DNA from: Pandoraea nosoerga
Lineage (GTDB): Bacteria > Pseudomonadota > Gammaproteobacteria > Burkholderiales > Burkholderiaceae
Direction of reading: 5' to 3'
NCBI RefSeq assembly: GCF_902459585.1
Contig: NZ_CABPSC010000009.1
Span: forward strand, 62,001 to 126,000
Length of the DNA: 64,000 nucleotides
The notes under the pieces are model-generated. The model was not told where the DNA came from and did not search any database. It saw nothing but the letters and a program-made list of their open reading frames with translations. Made by a program: the position numbers and the translations under genes. This document shows positions 55,235 through 62,431 of the stretch, piece by piece. Position 1 is the first letter of the stretch. Every line of letters starts with the position of its first letter.

Positions 55235-56136
55235 GCGCCAAAGCCGTCGTCTTCGCTTATCACAACGTTGGCGTGCGCTGCCTGCAGGTGCTGCTCGCGC
55301 GCGGCGTCGACGTTGCCCTCGTGGTTACCCACCAGGACAACCCGAACGAGAACATCTGGTTCGGCAGTGTCGCCGGCGTGGCCGCCGAGCATGGCATTCC
55401 GGTCATCACCCCCGACGATCCGGCCGACCCGGCACTCGCCGAGCGCATTCGCGCCGTGGCGCCGGACTTCATCTTCTCGTTCTATTACCGTCACATGATT
55501 CCGGTGCCGGTGCTGGAAATCGCGCCGCGTGGCGCCTTCAACATGCACGGTTCGCTGCTGCCGAAGTATCGCGGCCGCGTGCCGGTGAACTGGGCCGTGC
55601 TGAATGGCGAAACGGAGACCGGCGCCACGCTGCACGAAATGGCCCTCAAGCCGGACGCCGGCGCGATCATCGATCAGACGCCGGTGCCGATCCTGCCCGA
55701 CGACACCGCCGGCGAAGTGTTCGAGAAGGTTACCGTCGCTGCCGAGCAGACGCTCTGGCGCTGCCTGCCGGGGCTGCTGGCCGGGACGGCCGGGCGGCGC
55801 ATCAACGATCTGTCGGCCGGCAGCTATTTCGGCGGCCGCAAGCCGGAGGACGGCCGCATCGACTGGTCGAAACCCGCGCGCGACGTCTACAACCTGATTC
55901 GCGCCGTCGCGCCGCCCTATCCGGGGGCGTTTACGGAAGTCGCCGGCCATCGCTGGGTGGTGAGCCGCGCGCGCCTTGCCCGCTCGCCGGCCCCCGCCGG
56001 TTTGCCCTGCGGACTGCAAGTAGTGGATAATGCGTTCCTTGGCGTTTGCGGGGACGCAAACGCCGTCGTCATTCATGAACTATTACTGGACGGCAAGCCT
56101 GTCACGCCGGACCGGTTTTCCCAGCTAAATCACTGA
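55231..56136 (+). CDS. arnA: UDP-L-Ara4N formyltransferase (N-terminal half of ArnA)
   Basis: Formylates UDP-L-Ara4N using 10-formyltetrahydrofolate. 301 residues, equal to E. coli ArnA residues about 1-304. Catalytic residues are visible: N104 and H106 in AFNMHGSLLPKYRGR and D142 in LKPDAGAII. SFYYRHMIP and the C-terminal domain (RPEDGRIDW-like segment KPEDGRIDWSKPARDVYNLIRAV) agree. The gene stops here, and the decarboxylase half is encoded separately seven bases on, unlike the fused ArnA of enterobacteria. The ATG overlaps the arnC stop. Confidence 0.93.
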   Translation: MSAKAVVFAYHNVGVRCLQVLLARGVDVALVVTHQDNPNENIWFGSVAGVAAEHGIPVITPDDPADPALAERIRAVAPDFIFSFYYRHMIPVPVLEIAPRGAFNMHGSLLPKYRGRVPVNWAVLNGETETGATLHEMALKPDAGAIIDQTPVPILPDDTAGEVFEKVTVAAEQTLWRCLPGLLAGTAGRRINDLSAGSYFGGRKPEDGRIDWSKPARDVYNLIRAVAPPYPGAFTEVAGHRWVVSRARLARSPAPAGLPCGLQVVDNAFLGVCGDANAVVIHELLLDGKPVTPDRFSQLNH

Positions 56137-56143
56137 CCGCAAT

Positions 56144-57187
56144 ATGAAAAAAGTCCTGATTCTCGGTGTCAACGGGTTCATCGGCCACCATCTGTCGAAG
56201 CGCATCCTGGAGACGACCGACTGGGAAGTTTATGGCATGGACATGCTCACCGATCGCCTTGGCGATCTGGTCAATCACGAGCGCATGCACTTCTTCGAAG
56301 GCGACATCACGATCAACAAGGAGTGGGTCGAGTACCACATCCGCAAGTGCGACGTGATCCTGCCGCTGGTGGCCATCGCCACGCCGGCCACCTACGTGAA
56401 GGCGCCGCTGCGCGTGTTCGAGCTCGACTTCGAAGCGAACCTGCCGATCGTGCGTTCGGCGGCGAAGTACGGCAAGCATCTGGTGTTTCCGTCGACCTCC
56501 GAGGTCTACGGCATGTGCACGGACAGCGAGTTCGATCCGGAAAACTCGCCGCTGATCTACGGCCCGATCAACAAGCCGCGCTGGATCTACGCCTGCTCGA
56601 AGCAGCTCATGGATCGTGTGATCTGGGGCTACGGCATGCAGGAAGGACTGAATTTCTCGCTGTTCCGCCCGTTCAACTGGATCGGCGCCGGCCTGGACTC
56701 GATCTACACGCCGAAGGAAGGTTCGTCGCGCGTGGTCACGCAGTTCCTGGGCCACATCGCCCGCGGCGAGAACATCAGCCTGGTCGACGGCGGCTCGCAA
56801 AAGCGCGCGTTTACCGACATCGACGACGGCATCGACGCACTCGTGCGCATCATCGACAACAAGAACAACGTTGCCAGCGGCAAGATCTACAACATTGGCA
56901 ACCCGAAAAACAATTACTCGGTGCGTGAGCTGGCCAACATGATGCTCAAGCTGGCAGCCGAATTCCCCGAGTATGCCGAGACGGCCAAGAAGGTCCAGCT
57001 CGTCGAGACGTCGTCGGGCGCCTACTACGGCAACGGCTACCAGGACGTGCAAAACCGCGTGCCGAAGATCGAGAACACGATGCAGGAGCTCGGTTGGGCG
57101 CCGAGCACGTCGATGGACGAAGCGCTGCGCAAGATTTTCGAAGCGTACCGCGGCCACGTGGCCGAAGCTCGCCGCCTGGTCGAGTAA
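56144..57187 (+). CDS. arnA: UDP-glucuronate decarboxylase (C-terminal half of ArnA)
   Basis: Oxidatively decarboxylates UDP-glucuronate to UDP-4-keto-arabinose. 347 residues, SDR fold: GVNGFIGHHLSKRIL (8-22, NAD site), STSEVYGMC with S119 and E120 (equivalent to E. coli ArnA S433/E434), the Y149-x3-K153 pair in WIYACSKQ, and R305 in QDVQNRVPKI (equivalent to R619). These ArnA-specific residues distinguish it from simple UXS or epimerase enzymes. It lies seven bases after the formyltransferase gene. A strong terminator follows. Confidence 0.94.
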   Translation: MKKVLILGVNGFIGHHLSKRILETTDWEVYGMDMLTDRLGDLVNHERMHFFEGDITINKEWVEYHIRKCDVILPLVAIATPATYVKAPLRVFELDFEANLPIVRSAAKYGKHLVFPSTSEVYGMCTDSEFDPENSPLIYGPINKPRWIYACSKQLMDRVIWGYGMQEGLNFSLFRPFNWIGAGLDSIYTPKEGSSRVVTQFLGHIARGENISLVDGGSQKRAFTDIDDGIDALVRIIDNKNNVASGKIYNIGNPKNNYSVRELANMMLKLAAEFPEYAETAKKVQLVETSSGAYYGNGYQDVQNRVPKIENTMQELGWAPSTSMDEALRKIFEAYRGHVAEARRLVE

Positions 57188-57234
57188 CGTCCGGGCCCGC
57201 CGCTTCCATGCCGCGGGCCGCACATCGCACGGCA

Positions 57235-57268
57235 CGCCCGGTGCGCCCTCGGCGCATCGGGCGTTTTT
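57235..57268 (+). terminator. Strong intrinsic terminator between arnA and arnD
   Basis: Thirteen-base-pair stem (57235-57247 with 57251-57263, one G-U) with a 3-base loop and five T residues at 57264-57268. It splits the arn genes 47 bases after the arnA decarboxylase stop and 58 bases before the arnD start. Confidence 0.85.
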
Positions 57269-57282
57269 GACTCGGAAACGAA

Positions 57283-57309
57283 GGTATCGGACAACGCATC
57301 GCCGATACC
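57283..57309 (+). promoter_or_regulatory. Hairpin just upstream of the arnD ribosome binding site
   Basis: GGTATCGG (57283-57290) and CCGATACC (57302-57309) make a perfect 8-base-pair stem with an 11-base loop, nine bases before the AAGGA box (57318-57322) of arnD. It may be an operator or an RNA structure that affects arnD. Confidence 0.5.
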
Positions 57310-57326
57310 CGCCATCAAGGACGGCC

Positions 57327-58241
57327 ATGGCCAAGATTGTCCTGAAGATCGACGTCGACACGCTGCGCGGCACGCGCGAAGGCGTGCCCAATCTGCTCGC
57401 CGCGCTCGCCGAGCATGAGGCGCAGGCGACGTTCCTGTTCAGCCTCGGACCGGATCACACCGGCTGGGCGCTCAAGCGCGTCTTCCGGCCCGGCTTTCTG
57501 AAGAAGGTCTCGCGCACGTCGGTGGTCGAGCACTACGGCTTCAAGACGCTCATGTACGGCACGCTGCTGCCCGGCCCGGACATTGGCCGGCGCGCCGCGG
57601 ACGTCATGCGCACCGTGCAGGCCGCCGGTCACGAGACCGGCATCCACACGTGGGATCACACCTACTGGCAGGACAACGTGCGCACGCGCGACGCGGCGTG
57701 GACGCAACGCCAGATGTCGCAGGCGCACGCCCGCTTCACGCAGATTTTCGGCGCACCGCCGCTCACGCATGGCGCCGCCGGCTGGCAGATGAACAACGAC
57801 GCATTCCGCCAGATCGACGCGTGGGGCATGAAGTACGCCTCGGACGGACGCGGCACGGCGCCGCATTACCCGATCGTCGACGGCGTGCGTCTGCAACACG
57901 TGCAGATGCCCACGACGCTGCCCACCGTCGACGAACTGCTCGGCGTGGACGGGCGCGATGCCAACGGCGTGGCCGAGCATCTGCTTGCCCTCACCCGCGA
58001 TCCGGCGCAAGATCACGTGTTCACGCTTCACGCAGAGCTCGAAGGGCAGAAGCTCGCCCCGCTGTTCCGTCAGTTGCTGGCCGGATGGCGCCGCCAGGGG
58101 CATGATCTGGTGACGATGGGCCAGTTGTATGCGTCGCTCGATCTCGCCTCGCTGCCGGCCCGCCCGGTCGTGTGGGGAGAGATTCCGGGGCGCTCGGGCG
58201 ACCTGATTCTCGAGGGCGGCGAGCGCCGTGCGGCGGCCTGA
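57327..58241 (+). CDS. arnD: 4-deoxy-4-formamido-L-arabinose-phosphoundecaprenol deformylase ArnD
   Basis: NodB/polysaccharide-deacetylase-family enzyme that removes the formyl group from undecaprenyl-P-L-Ara4FN at the inner membrane. ATG 57327 after AAGGA; 304 residues. Metal and catalytic motifs: LKIDVDTLRGTREGVPN with the Asp pair (8-10), HETGIHTWDHTYWQ (about 102-115) and LTHGAAGWQMN. It is separated from arnA by a strong terminator, so its supply relative to the other Arn enzymes may be controlled. No lipid A phosphatase or pmr regulator is near. Confidence 0.95.
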   Translation: MAKIVLKIDVDTLRGTREGVPNLLAALAEHEAQATFLFSLGPDHTGWALKRVFRPGFLKKVSRTSVVEHYGFKTLMYGTLLPGPDIGRRAADVMRTVQAAGHETGIHTWDHTYWQDNVRTRDAAWTQRQMSQAHARFTQIFGAPPLTHGAAGWQMNNDAFRQIDAWGMKYASDGRGTAPHYPIVDGVRLQHVQMPTTLPTVDELLGVDGRDANGVAEHLLALTRDPAQDHVFTLHAELEGQKLAPLFRQLLAGWRRQGHDLVTMGQLYASLDLASLPARPVVWGEIPGRSGDLILEGGERRAAA

Positions 58242-58320
58242 ATCGCTGGCGGCCCGCCTCCTGCTTGCCCTCAACCCGCTTCCCCGTTCCGGCCTCGCAA
58301 GGCCATCCAAGGAGACCATA

Positions 58321-58782
58321 GTGACGGTAGCCATCGACACCGCCGTGCCAGATTTCACCGCACCGGCCACTGGCGGCGATTTTTCGCTCAAGGCGCATCG
58401 CGGCCAGAAAGTGGTGATCTACTTCTACCCGAAGGACAACACGCCGGGCTGTACGACGGAAGGCATGAACTTTCGCGACAGCTATGCGCAATTTCAGGCC
58501 GCTGGCGCGCAGATCGTCGGCGTGTCGCGCGACAGCCTGCGCTCGCACGAGAACTTCCAGAAAAAGCTCGGCCTGCCCTTCCCGCTCATCTCGGACGCCG
58601 ACGAAGCGGTGTGCAGGCTGTTCGGTGTCATCAAGCTGAAAAAACTGTATGGCAAGGAGCATCTCGGCATCGAGCGCAGCACGTTCGTGATCGACGAGAA
58701 GGGGGTGCTGCGCAAGGAGTGGCGCGGCGTGCGCGTGCCCGATCACGTGGGCGAAGTGCTGGCCGCCGTCCAGGCGCTCTGA
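58321..58782 (+). CDS. bcp: Bcp/PrxQ-type peroxiredoxin
   Basis: Thiol peroxidase of the PrxQ class. GTG 58321 after AAGGAG; 153 residues. The peroxidatic C44 is in YPKDNTPGCT, with the usual T and R (R70 region) contacts. E. coli-type Bcp has a resolving cysteine five residues later; here that place is methionine (TTEGMN), and the only other cysteine is C98 in DEAVCRLFGV. It therefore looks like a 1-Cys-type enzyme or one with an atypical resolving partner. 79 bases after arnD. Confidence 0.93.
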   Translation: MTVAIDTAVPDFTAPATGGDFSLKAHRGQKVVIYFYPKDNTPGCTTEGMNFRDSYAQFQAAGAQIVGVSRDSLRSHENFQKKLGLPFPLISDADEAVCRLFGVIKLKKLYGKEHLGIERSTFVIDEKGVLRKEWRGVRVPDHVGEVLAAVQAL

Positions 58783-59093
58783 ACGCGGTACGGGCCCAAG
58801 CGTCTTCCTGCCCGGCGCGGCCCGCGGGGACGCCCGCCGCGCGGCGGCCGGCGTGTTGCACGAGCGCCGCCCGGGCGGACATCCAACGCTATACAAGCAC
58901 GGCAAGAGACGTTATAGTCGGCCGTAATGATCAAGCGCATTGAACGAGACTATTGCAGGCGTCGCCAAGGCGGCGCCTTCAGCCAAGCCGCCTCTCCGGT
59001 GCGTCCGGGCAGGCGGCTTTTTTGTTGCCGGGACGTGTTGTGCCGCTGTGTGTCCCGGCCGAGTAGTGTTGTGTTTTCTTGAACGGGAAATCT
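58783..59093. other. Gap between bcp and phoH with a terminator hairpin
   Basis: 311 bases. TATAGT (58913-58918) is a possible -10 box. About 65 bases downstream a T-tailed hairpin (58986-59023) stands alone, so this stretch could give a short RNA of about 100 bases, or the hairpin could end bcp transcripts. The remaining 70 bases lead to phoH. Confidence 0.4.
58986..59023 (+). terminator. Intrinsic terminator between bcp and phoH
   Basis: AGCCGCCT (58986-58993) pairs with AGGCGGCT (59011-59018), 17-base loop, followed by T residues to 59023. It is 204 bases after the bcp stop. Confidence 0.75.
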
Positions 59094-60830
59094 ATGCCAT
59101 TGCCATCGGCGCCGACCAAACCGGGCACGCTGCTCGCCCCGGATCAATTCCCCACTCGCCTCAAACCTTCGCGCACGGAGGCCAAGAAACCGATCCCCTC
59201 TTCCGAACAACACGCGCTGGGCGACACGTCCGGCGCAGCCGGCACGGCCGACCTGAAGGTCGTTCCCAAGACACCCGCGGTGACGCAGACTGCAGCACAG
59301 CCGTCGCCCGTCGCACGTTCGCCGCAATCGCCCGCGCCTGCCGGTTCGAATGGCGCCGCCGCGCCGCTCAAATCCGTGAAGACGACGGCTCAGGGCGCCG
59401 GCTCGAAACGTGCGCGCAACAAGGACCAGGAGCCGGCCAAGCTCTTCGTGCTGGACACGAACGTGCTCATGCACGACCCGAGCAGCCTGTTTCGCTTCGA
59501 GGAGCACGACGTCTATCTGCCGATGATGACGTTGGAAGAGCTCGACAACCACAAGAAGGGCATGTCGGAAGTGGCGCGCAATGCACGTCAGGTCAGCCGC
59601 ACGCTCGACGGACTGGTCGCGGAGAGCGGCACGAAATCGATGGCGGAAGGCATTTCGCTGTCCCGCCTCGGCAACAAGGACGCCACGGGCCGTCTGTACT
59701 TCCAGACCGATCTGCCCGAAGTGCCGCCGCTCGAGGGCTTGCCGCAGGGCAAGGCCGACAATCAGATTCTGGGCGTCGTGCGCGCGCTGCAGGACAAGTT
59801 CCGCGATCGTCAGGTCGTGCTGGTGTCCAAAGACATCAATATGCGCGTCAAGGCGCATGCGCTCGGCCTGCCGGCCGAAGACTACTTCAACGACAAGGTG
59901 CTCGAGGACAGCGATCTGCTCTACTCGGGCGTGATGGCACTGCCGCCGGACTTCTGGACGAAGCACGGCAAGGGCATGGAGAGCTGGCAGGACAACCGTA
60001 CCGGCACGACGTTCTACCGCATCACCGGCCCGCTGTGCGCGAGTTTTCTCATCAACCAGTTCGTCTATCTCGAGACGAACAACGGCGAAGCGCCCTTCTA
60101 TGCGCAGGTCCGCGAGATCAACGGCAAGACGGCACTGCTGCAAACGCTGCGCGACTACGGGCACCACAAGAACAACGTGTGGGGCATTACGGCGCGCAAC
60201 CGCGAGCAGAACTTCGCGCTGAATCTGCTGATGAATCCCGAGGTCGACTTCATCACCCTGCTCGGCCAGGCCGGCACTGGCAAGACATTGCTCGCGCTCG
60301 CTGCCGGGCTGGCGCAAACGCTCGACGAAAAGCGCTACAACGAGATCATCATCACGCGCGCGACCGTACCCGTGGGTGAGGATATCGGCTTCTTGCCGGG
60401 CACCGAGGAGGAGAAGATGCAGCCGTGGATGGGCGCCTTTGACGACAACCTCGAAGTGCTGCAAAAGACCGACGACTCCGCCGGCGAATGGGGCCGTGCA
60501 GCCACGCAGGAACTGATTCGCTCGCGACTCAAGGTCAAGAGCATGAACTTCATGCGCGGTCGCACGTTCGTGAACAAGTTCGTCATCATCGACGAGGCGC
60601 AGAACCTCACGCCGAAGCAGATGAAGACGCTCGTCACGCGCGCCGGCCCCGGCACGAAGCTGATCTGTCTGGGCAACATCGCGCAGATCGACACGCCGTA
60701 TCTGACCGAAGGCAGCTCGGGCCTCACCTACGTGGTGGACCGCTTCAAGGGCTGGGGTCACAGCGGCCACGTCACGCTCGCGCGCGGCGAACGCTCGCGT
60801 CTGGCCGATTACGCCGCGGAGATTCTCTGA
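59094..60830 (+). CDS. PhoH2-type protein (PIN domain + PhoH ATPase)
   Basis: 578 residues from ATG 59094 after GGGA. N-terminal 110 residues are Ala/Pro/Lys-rich and disordered-looking. A PIN ribonuclease domain (about 118-265) has LDTNVLMHDP and LEELDNHKKG with acidic residues, VVLVSKDINMRVKA. A PhoH ATPase domain (about 350-575) has Walker A GQAGTGKTLL and Walker B FVIIDEAQNL. PhoH2 proteins unwind and cut RNA; in actinobacteria an upstream antitoxin partner is known, but none is visible here. Monocistronic, ended by a strong terminator. Confidence 0.92.
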   Translation: MPLPSAPTKPGTLLAPDQFPTRLKPSRTEAKKPIPSSEQHALGDTSGAAGTADLKVVPKTPAVTQTAAQPSPVARSPQSPAPAGSNGAAAPLKSVKTTAQGAGSKRARNKDQEPAKLFVLDTNVLMHDPSSLFRFEEHDVYLPMMTLEELDNHKKGMSEVARNARQVSRTLDGLVAESGTKSMAEGISLSRLGNKDATGRLYFQTDLPEVPPLEGLPQGKADNQILGVVRALQDKFRDRQVVLVSKDINMRVKAHALGLPAEDYFNDKVLEDSDLLYSGVMALPPDFWTKHGKGMESWQDNRTGTTFYRITGPLCASFLINQFVYLETNNGEAPFYAQVREINGKTALLQTLRDYGHHKNNVWGITARNREQNFALNLLMNPEVDFITLLGQAGTGKTLLALAAGLAQTLDEKRYNEIIITRATVPVGEDIGFLPGTEEEKMQPWMGAFDDNLEVLQKTDDSAGEWGRAATQELIRSRLKVKSMNFMRGRTFVNKFVIIDEAQNLTPKQMKTLVTRAGPGTKLICLGNIAQIDTPYLTEGSSGLTYVVDRFKGWGHSGHVTLARGERSRLADYAAEIL

Positions 60831-60857
60831 GCGCGGCGGCTTGACGGCCTCTCGACG

Positions 60858-60881
60858 ACGGCGCCTTCGGGCGCCGTTTTT
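60858..60881 (+). terminator. Intrinsic terminator after phoH
   Basis: CGGCGCC-TTCG-GGCGCCG (60859-60876) followed by five T residues (60877-60881), 28 bases after the phoH stop. Confidence 0.9.
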
Positions 60882-61032
60882 CATGATCGCCAAGCCGCGA
60901 ATGCAGCGACCACGGCGCCTGAGCGGCAAAATCGCCCGAAAATCGGCGCATTTGTGACATCGATGCCACAGAATGCCCGTATTTCGGCACTTCCGCGGTG
61001 CATTCGTGCGGCAAGCGTCGTAAACTCGGCGC

Positions 61033-61956
61033 ATGCGAATCCAGGGCCATCTCCGCATGCCACGATCCTTCGTCCGGTCCTTCGGCCGTCCCGTCGTCCC
61101 TGCCCGCAGCATGGCGCTCTCGCCAGAATGGCTGCGCTCGTCGACGCGCTGTGCCGCGGCACTCGCGATTACGCTGCTGGTTGCCGCATGCTCGTCCGGT
61201 CCGTCGATCCGCCAGGGTGGCAGCGCCAACTATGGCAATCGCACGATGGGTCCCGAGAACAGCGCCGGCCAGGAAGAGATCACGCTCGAGGCGATGAGCC
61301 TCGTGGGCATCCCCTACCGCTATGGCGGCAACACGCCTGATTCCGGTTTCGACTGCAGCGGTCTCGTGCGCTATGTCGTTGCACGCGCGGCCGGGGTCAA
61401 CTTGCCGCGGACGACGGCCGACATGAGCAGTGTCGGCACGTCCCTCGATCGCGACGATCTCGCCTCCGGCGACCTCATCTTCTTCAATACGACGGGGCGC
61501 GCCCACTCGCACGTGGGCATCTACGTCGGCCAGGGGAAATTCGTGCATGCGCCGAACTCAGGCGGCACGGTGCGACTGGAGAGTCTCTACGTCCCTTATT
61601 GGGCGCGCCGTATCGACGGTATCCGCCGCGTGGCGGCGAACAAGGCACCGGCGGGCAATACGACCTATGTGAACCGCGCCGCACCGGCCAACGTGGCGCA
61701 AACCCAGCCGTCGGCGGCCTCGCCGGCCCCAGGGGCCCCGCCGTCGCCCATGTCGTCGCCCATGTCGTCGCCTGGGCTACCCGGCGCACCAGTGAGCGCG
61801 GTCGCGGACTCGCCCAATCGGCCGCTGACGGCCGCCACGCCTTCGCCGCTCCAGACACCGCAGCCCAGCGCACCGCCGAGCAGCACGGCCCGTCTGAACG
61901 GGTCCCTGGCGGCCGACGACGATCCCATCGCCCGCTTGGCCAACAGTTCCATGTGA
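61033..61956 (+). CDS. NlpC/P60 cell-wall peptidase, lipoprotein
   Basis: Predicted outer-membrane-anchored peptidoglycan endopeptidase. 307 residues from the first ATG (61033); the ATG at 61111 (residue 27) would give a classical 26-residue lipoprotein signal peptide before lipobox LLVAAC (C53) and is a realistic alternative, since neither start has a clear ribosome binding site. Catalytic C108 in GFDCSGLVRYV, H160 in SHVGIYVG and the third polar residue in FVHAPNSGG are present. The C-terminal 95 residues are Pro/Ser/Ala-rich with 12-base repeats near 61741-61772. A hairpin follows. Confidence 0.92.
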   Translation: MRIQGHLRMPRSFVRSFGRPVVPARSMALSPEWLRSSTRCAAALAITLLVAACSSGPSIRQGGSANYGNRTMGPENSAGQEEITLEAMSLVGIPYRYGGNTPDSGFDCSGLVRYVVARAAGVNLPRTTADMSSVGTSLDRDDLASGDLIFFNTTGRAHSHVGIYVGQGKFVHAPNSGGTVRLESLYVPYWARRIDGIRRVAANKAPAGNTTYVNRAAPANVAQTQPSAASPAPGAPPSPMSSPMSSPGLPGAPVSAVADSPNRPLTAATPSPLQTPQPSAPPSSTARLNGSLAADDDPIARLANSSM

Positions 61957-61970
61957 GGCCCCCAGAGGTA

Positions 61971-62005
61971 AAACACGCCGGCCGCCCGGGGCGTCTGGCG
62001 TGTTT
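61971..62005. terminator. Hairpin terminator between NlpC gene and the Fur-box small gene
   Basis: AAACACGCC (61971-61979) pairs perfectly with GGCGTGTTT (61997-62005). T-tail is short on each side, so it may end both converging transcripts weakly. Confidence 0.55.
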
Positions 62006-62027
62006 CATGCCCTGTCCGTGGCCCCAC

Positions 62028-62099
62028 GTTCCCTTGTTCCCTCGTTCCCTCGTTCCCTTGTTCCCTCGTTCCCTTGTTCCCTCGTCCCCTTGTTCCCGC
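62028..62099. repeat. Nine-copy 8-base tandem repeat GTTCCCTY
   Basis: Nine head-to-tail 8-base units: GTTCCCTT or GTTCCCTC in the first seven, then GTCCCCTT and GTTCCCGC. It begins 23 bases after the NlpC-gene hairpin and ends seven bases from the stop codon of the small gene at 62106. Confidence 0.9.
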
Positions 62100-62105
62100 G
62101 TTTTC

Positions 62106-62213
62106 TTAACGCAGGTGGGTCAGCAGGCTCGCGGCGCCGCCGAGGTTGATCGCCACGCCCATCAGCGTGGTCAGCGGGCGGTGGCGCAAGGCATGGTTGA
62201 ACAATGCGGTCAT
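62106..62213 (-). CDS. 35-residue small protein under a Fur box
   Basis: ATG 62213-62211, TAA 62108-62106, 35 residues. A perfect AGGAGG (62224-62219) sits five bases before the ATG. The peptide begins MTALFNHALRHRP, has a mildly hydrophobic run (about residues 14-31, LTTLMGVAINLGGAASLL) and ends THLR; histidines are at 7, 11 and 33. It could be a single-pass or surface-bound membrane peptide. I do not recognise a family. It is isolated: upstream lie a 19-base Fur-like site and the PiT terminator; downstream lies the 8-base repeat. Iron-repressed expression is inferred from the Fur site. A regulatory RNA with a chance frame is the alternative. Confidence 0.7.
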   Translation of the reverse strand: MTALFNHALRHRPLTTLMGVAINLGGAASLLTHLR

Positions 62214-62247
62214 CTCAGCCTCCTGTGGTGCTCGTCGAATATCACAT

Positions 62248-62266
62248 GTAAATGATAATCAATATC
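62248..62266 (-). promoter_or_regulatory. Fur box ahead of the 35-residue gene
   Basis: On the minus strand GATATTGATTATCATTTAC matches 15 of 19 positions of the Fur consensus GATAATGATAATCATTATC. It lies 35 bases upstream of the small gene's ATG. A looser A/T-rich extension with partial similarity runs to about 62289. Confidence 0.75.
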
Positions 62267-62364
62267 ACTAACAAATTGAAATTGATTCTCCCGATGGCGG
62301 CGATATCCCGGCTCAATGTGGGCATGCGGCAAATCTCGGCGGACCTGGGCGAACGTCGAGCATG

Positions 62365-62389
62365 AAAAAAGCGGCCGAAGCCGCTTTTT
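62365..62389. terminator. Bidirectional terminator after the PiT gene
   Basis: GCGGC (62371-62375) and GCCGC (62380-62384) around a 4-base loop, with six A residues on the left (62365-62370) and five T residues on the right (62385-62389). On the minus strand it closes the DUF47-PiT unit. Confidence 0.8.
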
Positions 62390-62431
62390 CCTGAGTCTGA
62401 GGATCGCCGGACGGTCCACCGTCCGACAGGG

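Noticed and set aside
58940-60379. Long plus-strand frame overlapping phoH in another register
   Set aside because: It crosses a terminator hairpin and is a shadow of the clear phoH reading frame.
62028-62099. CRISPR-like array
   Set aside because: The 8-base units abut without spacers and no cas genes are present.
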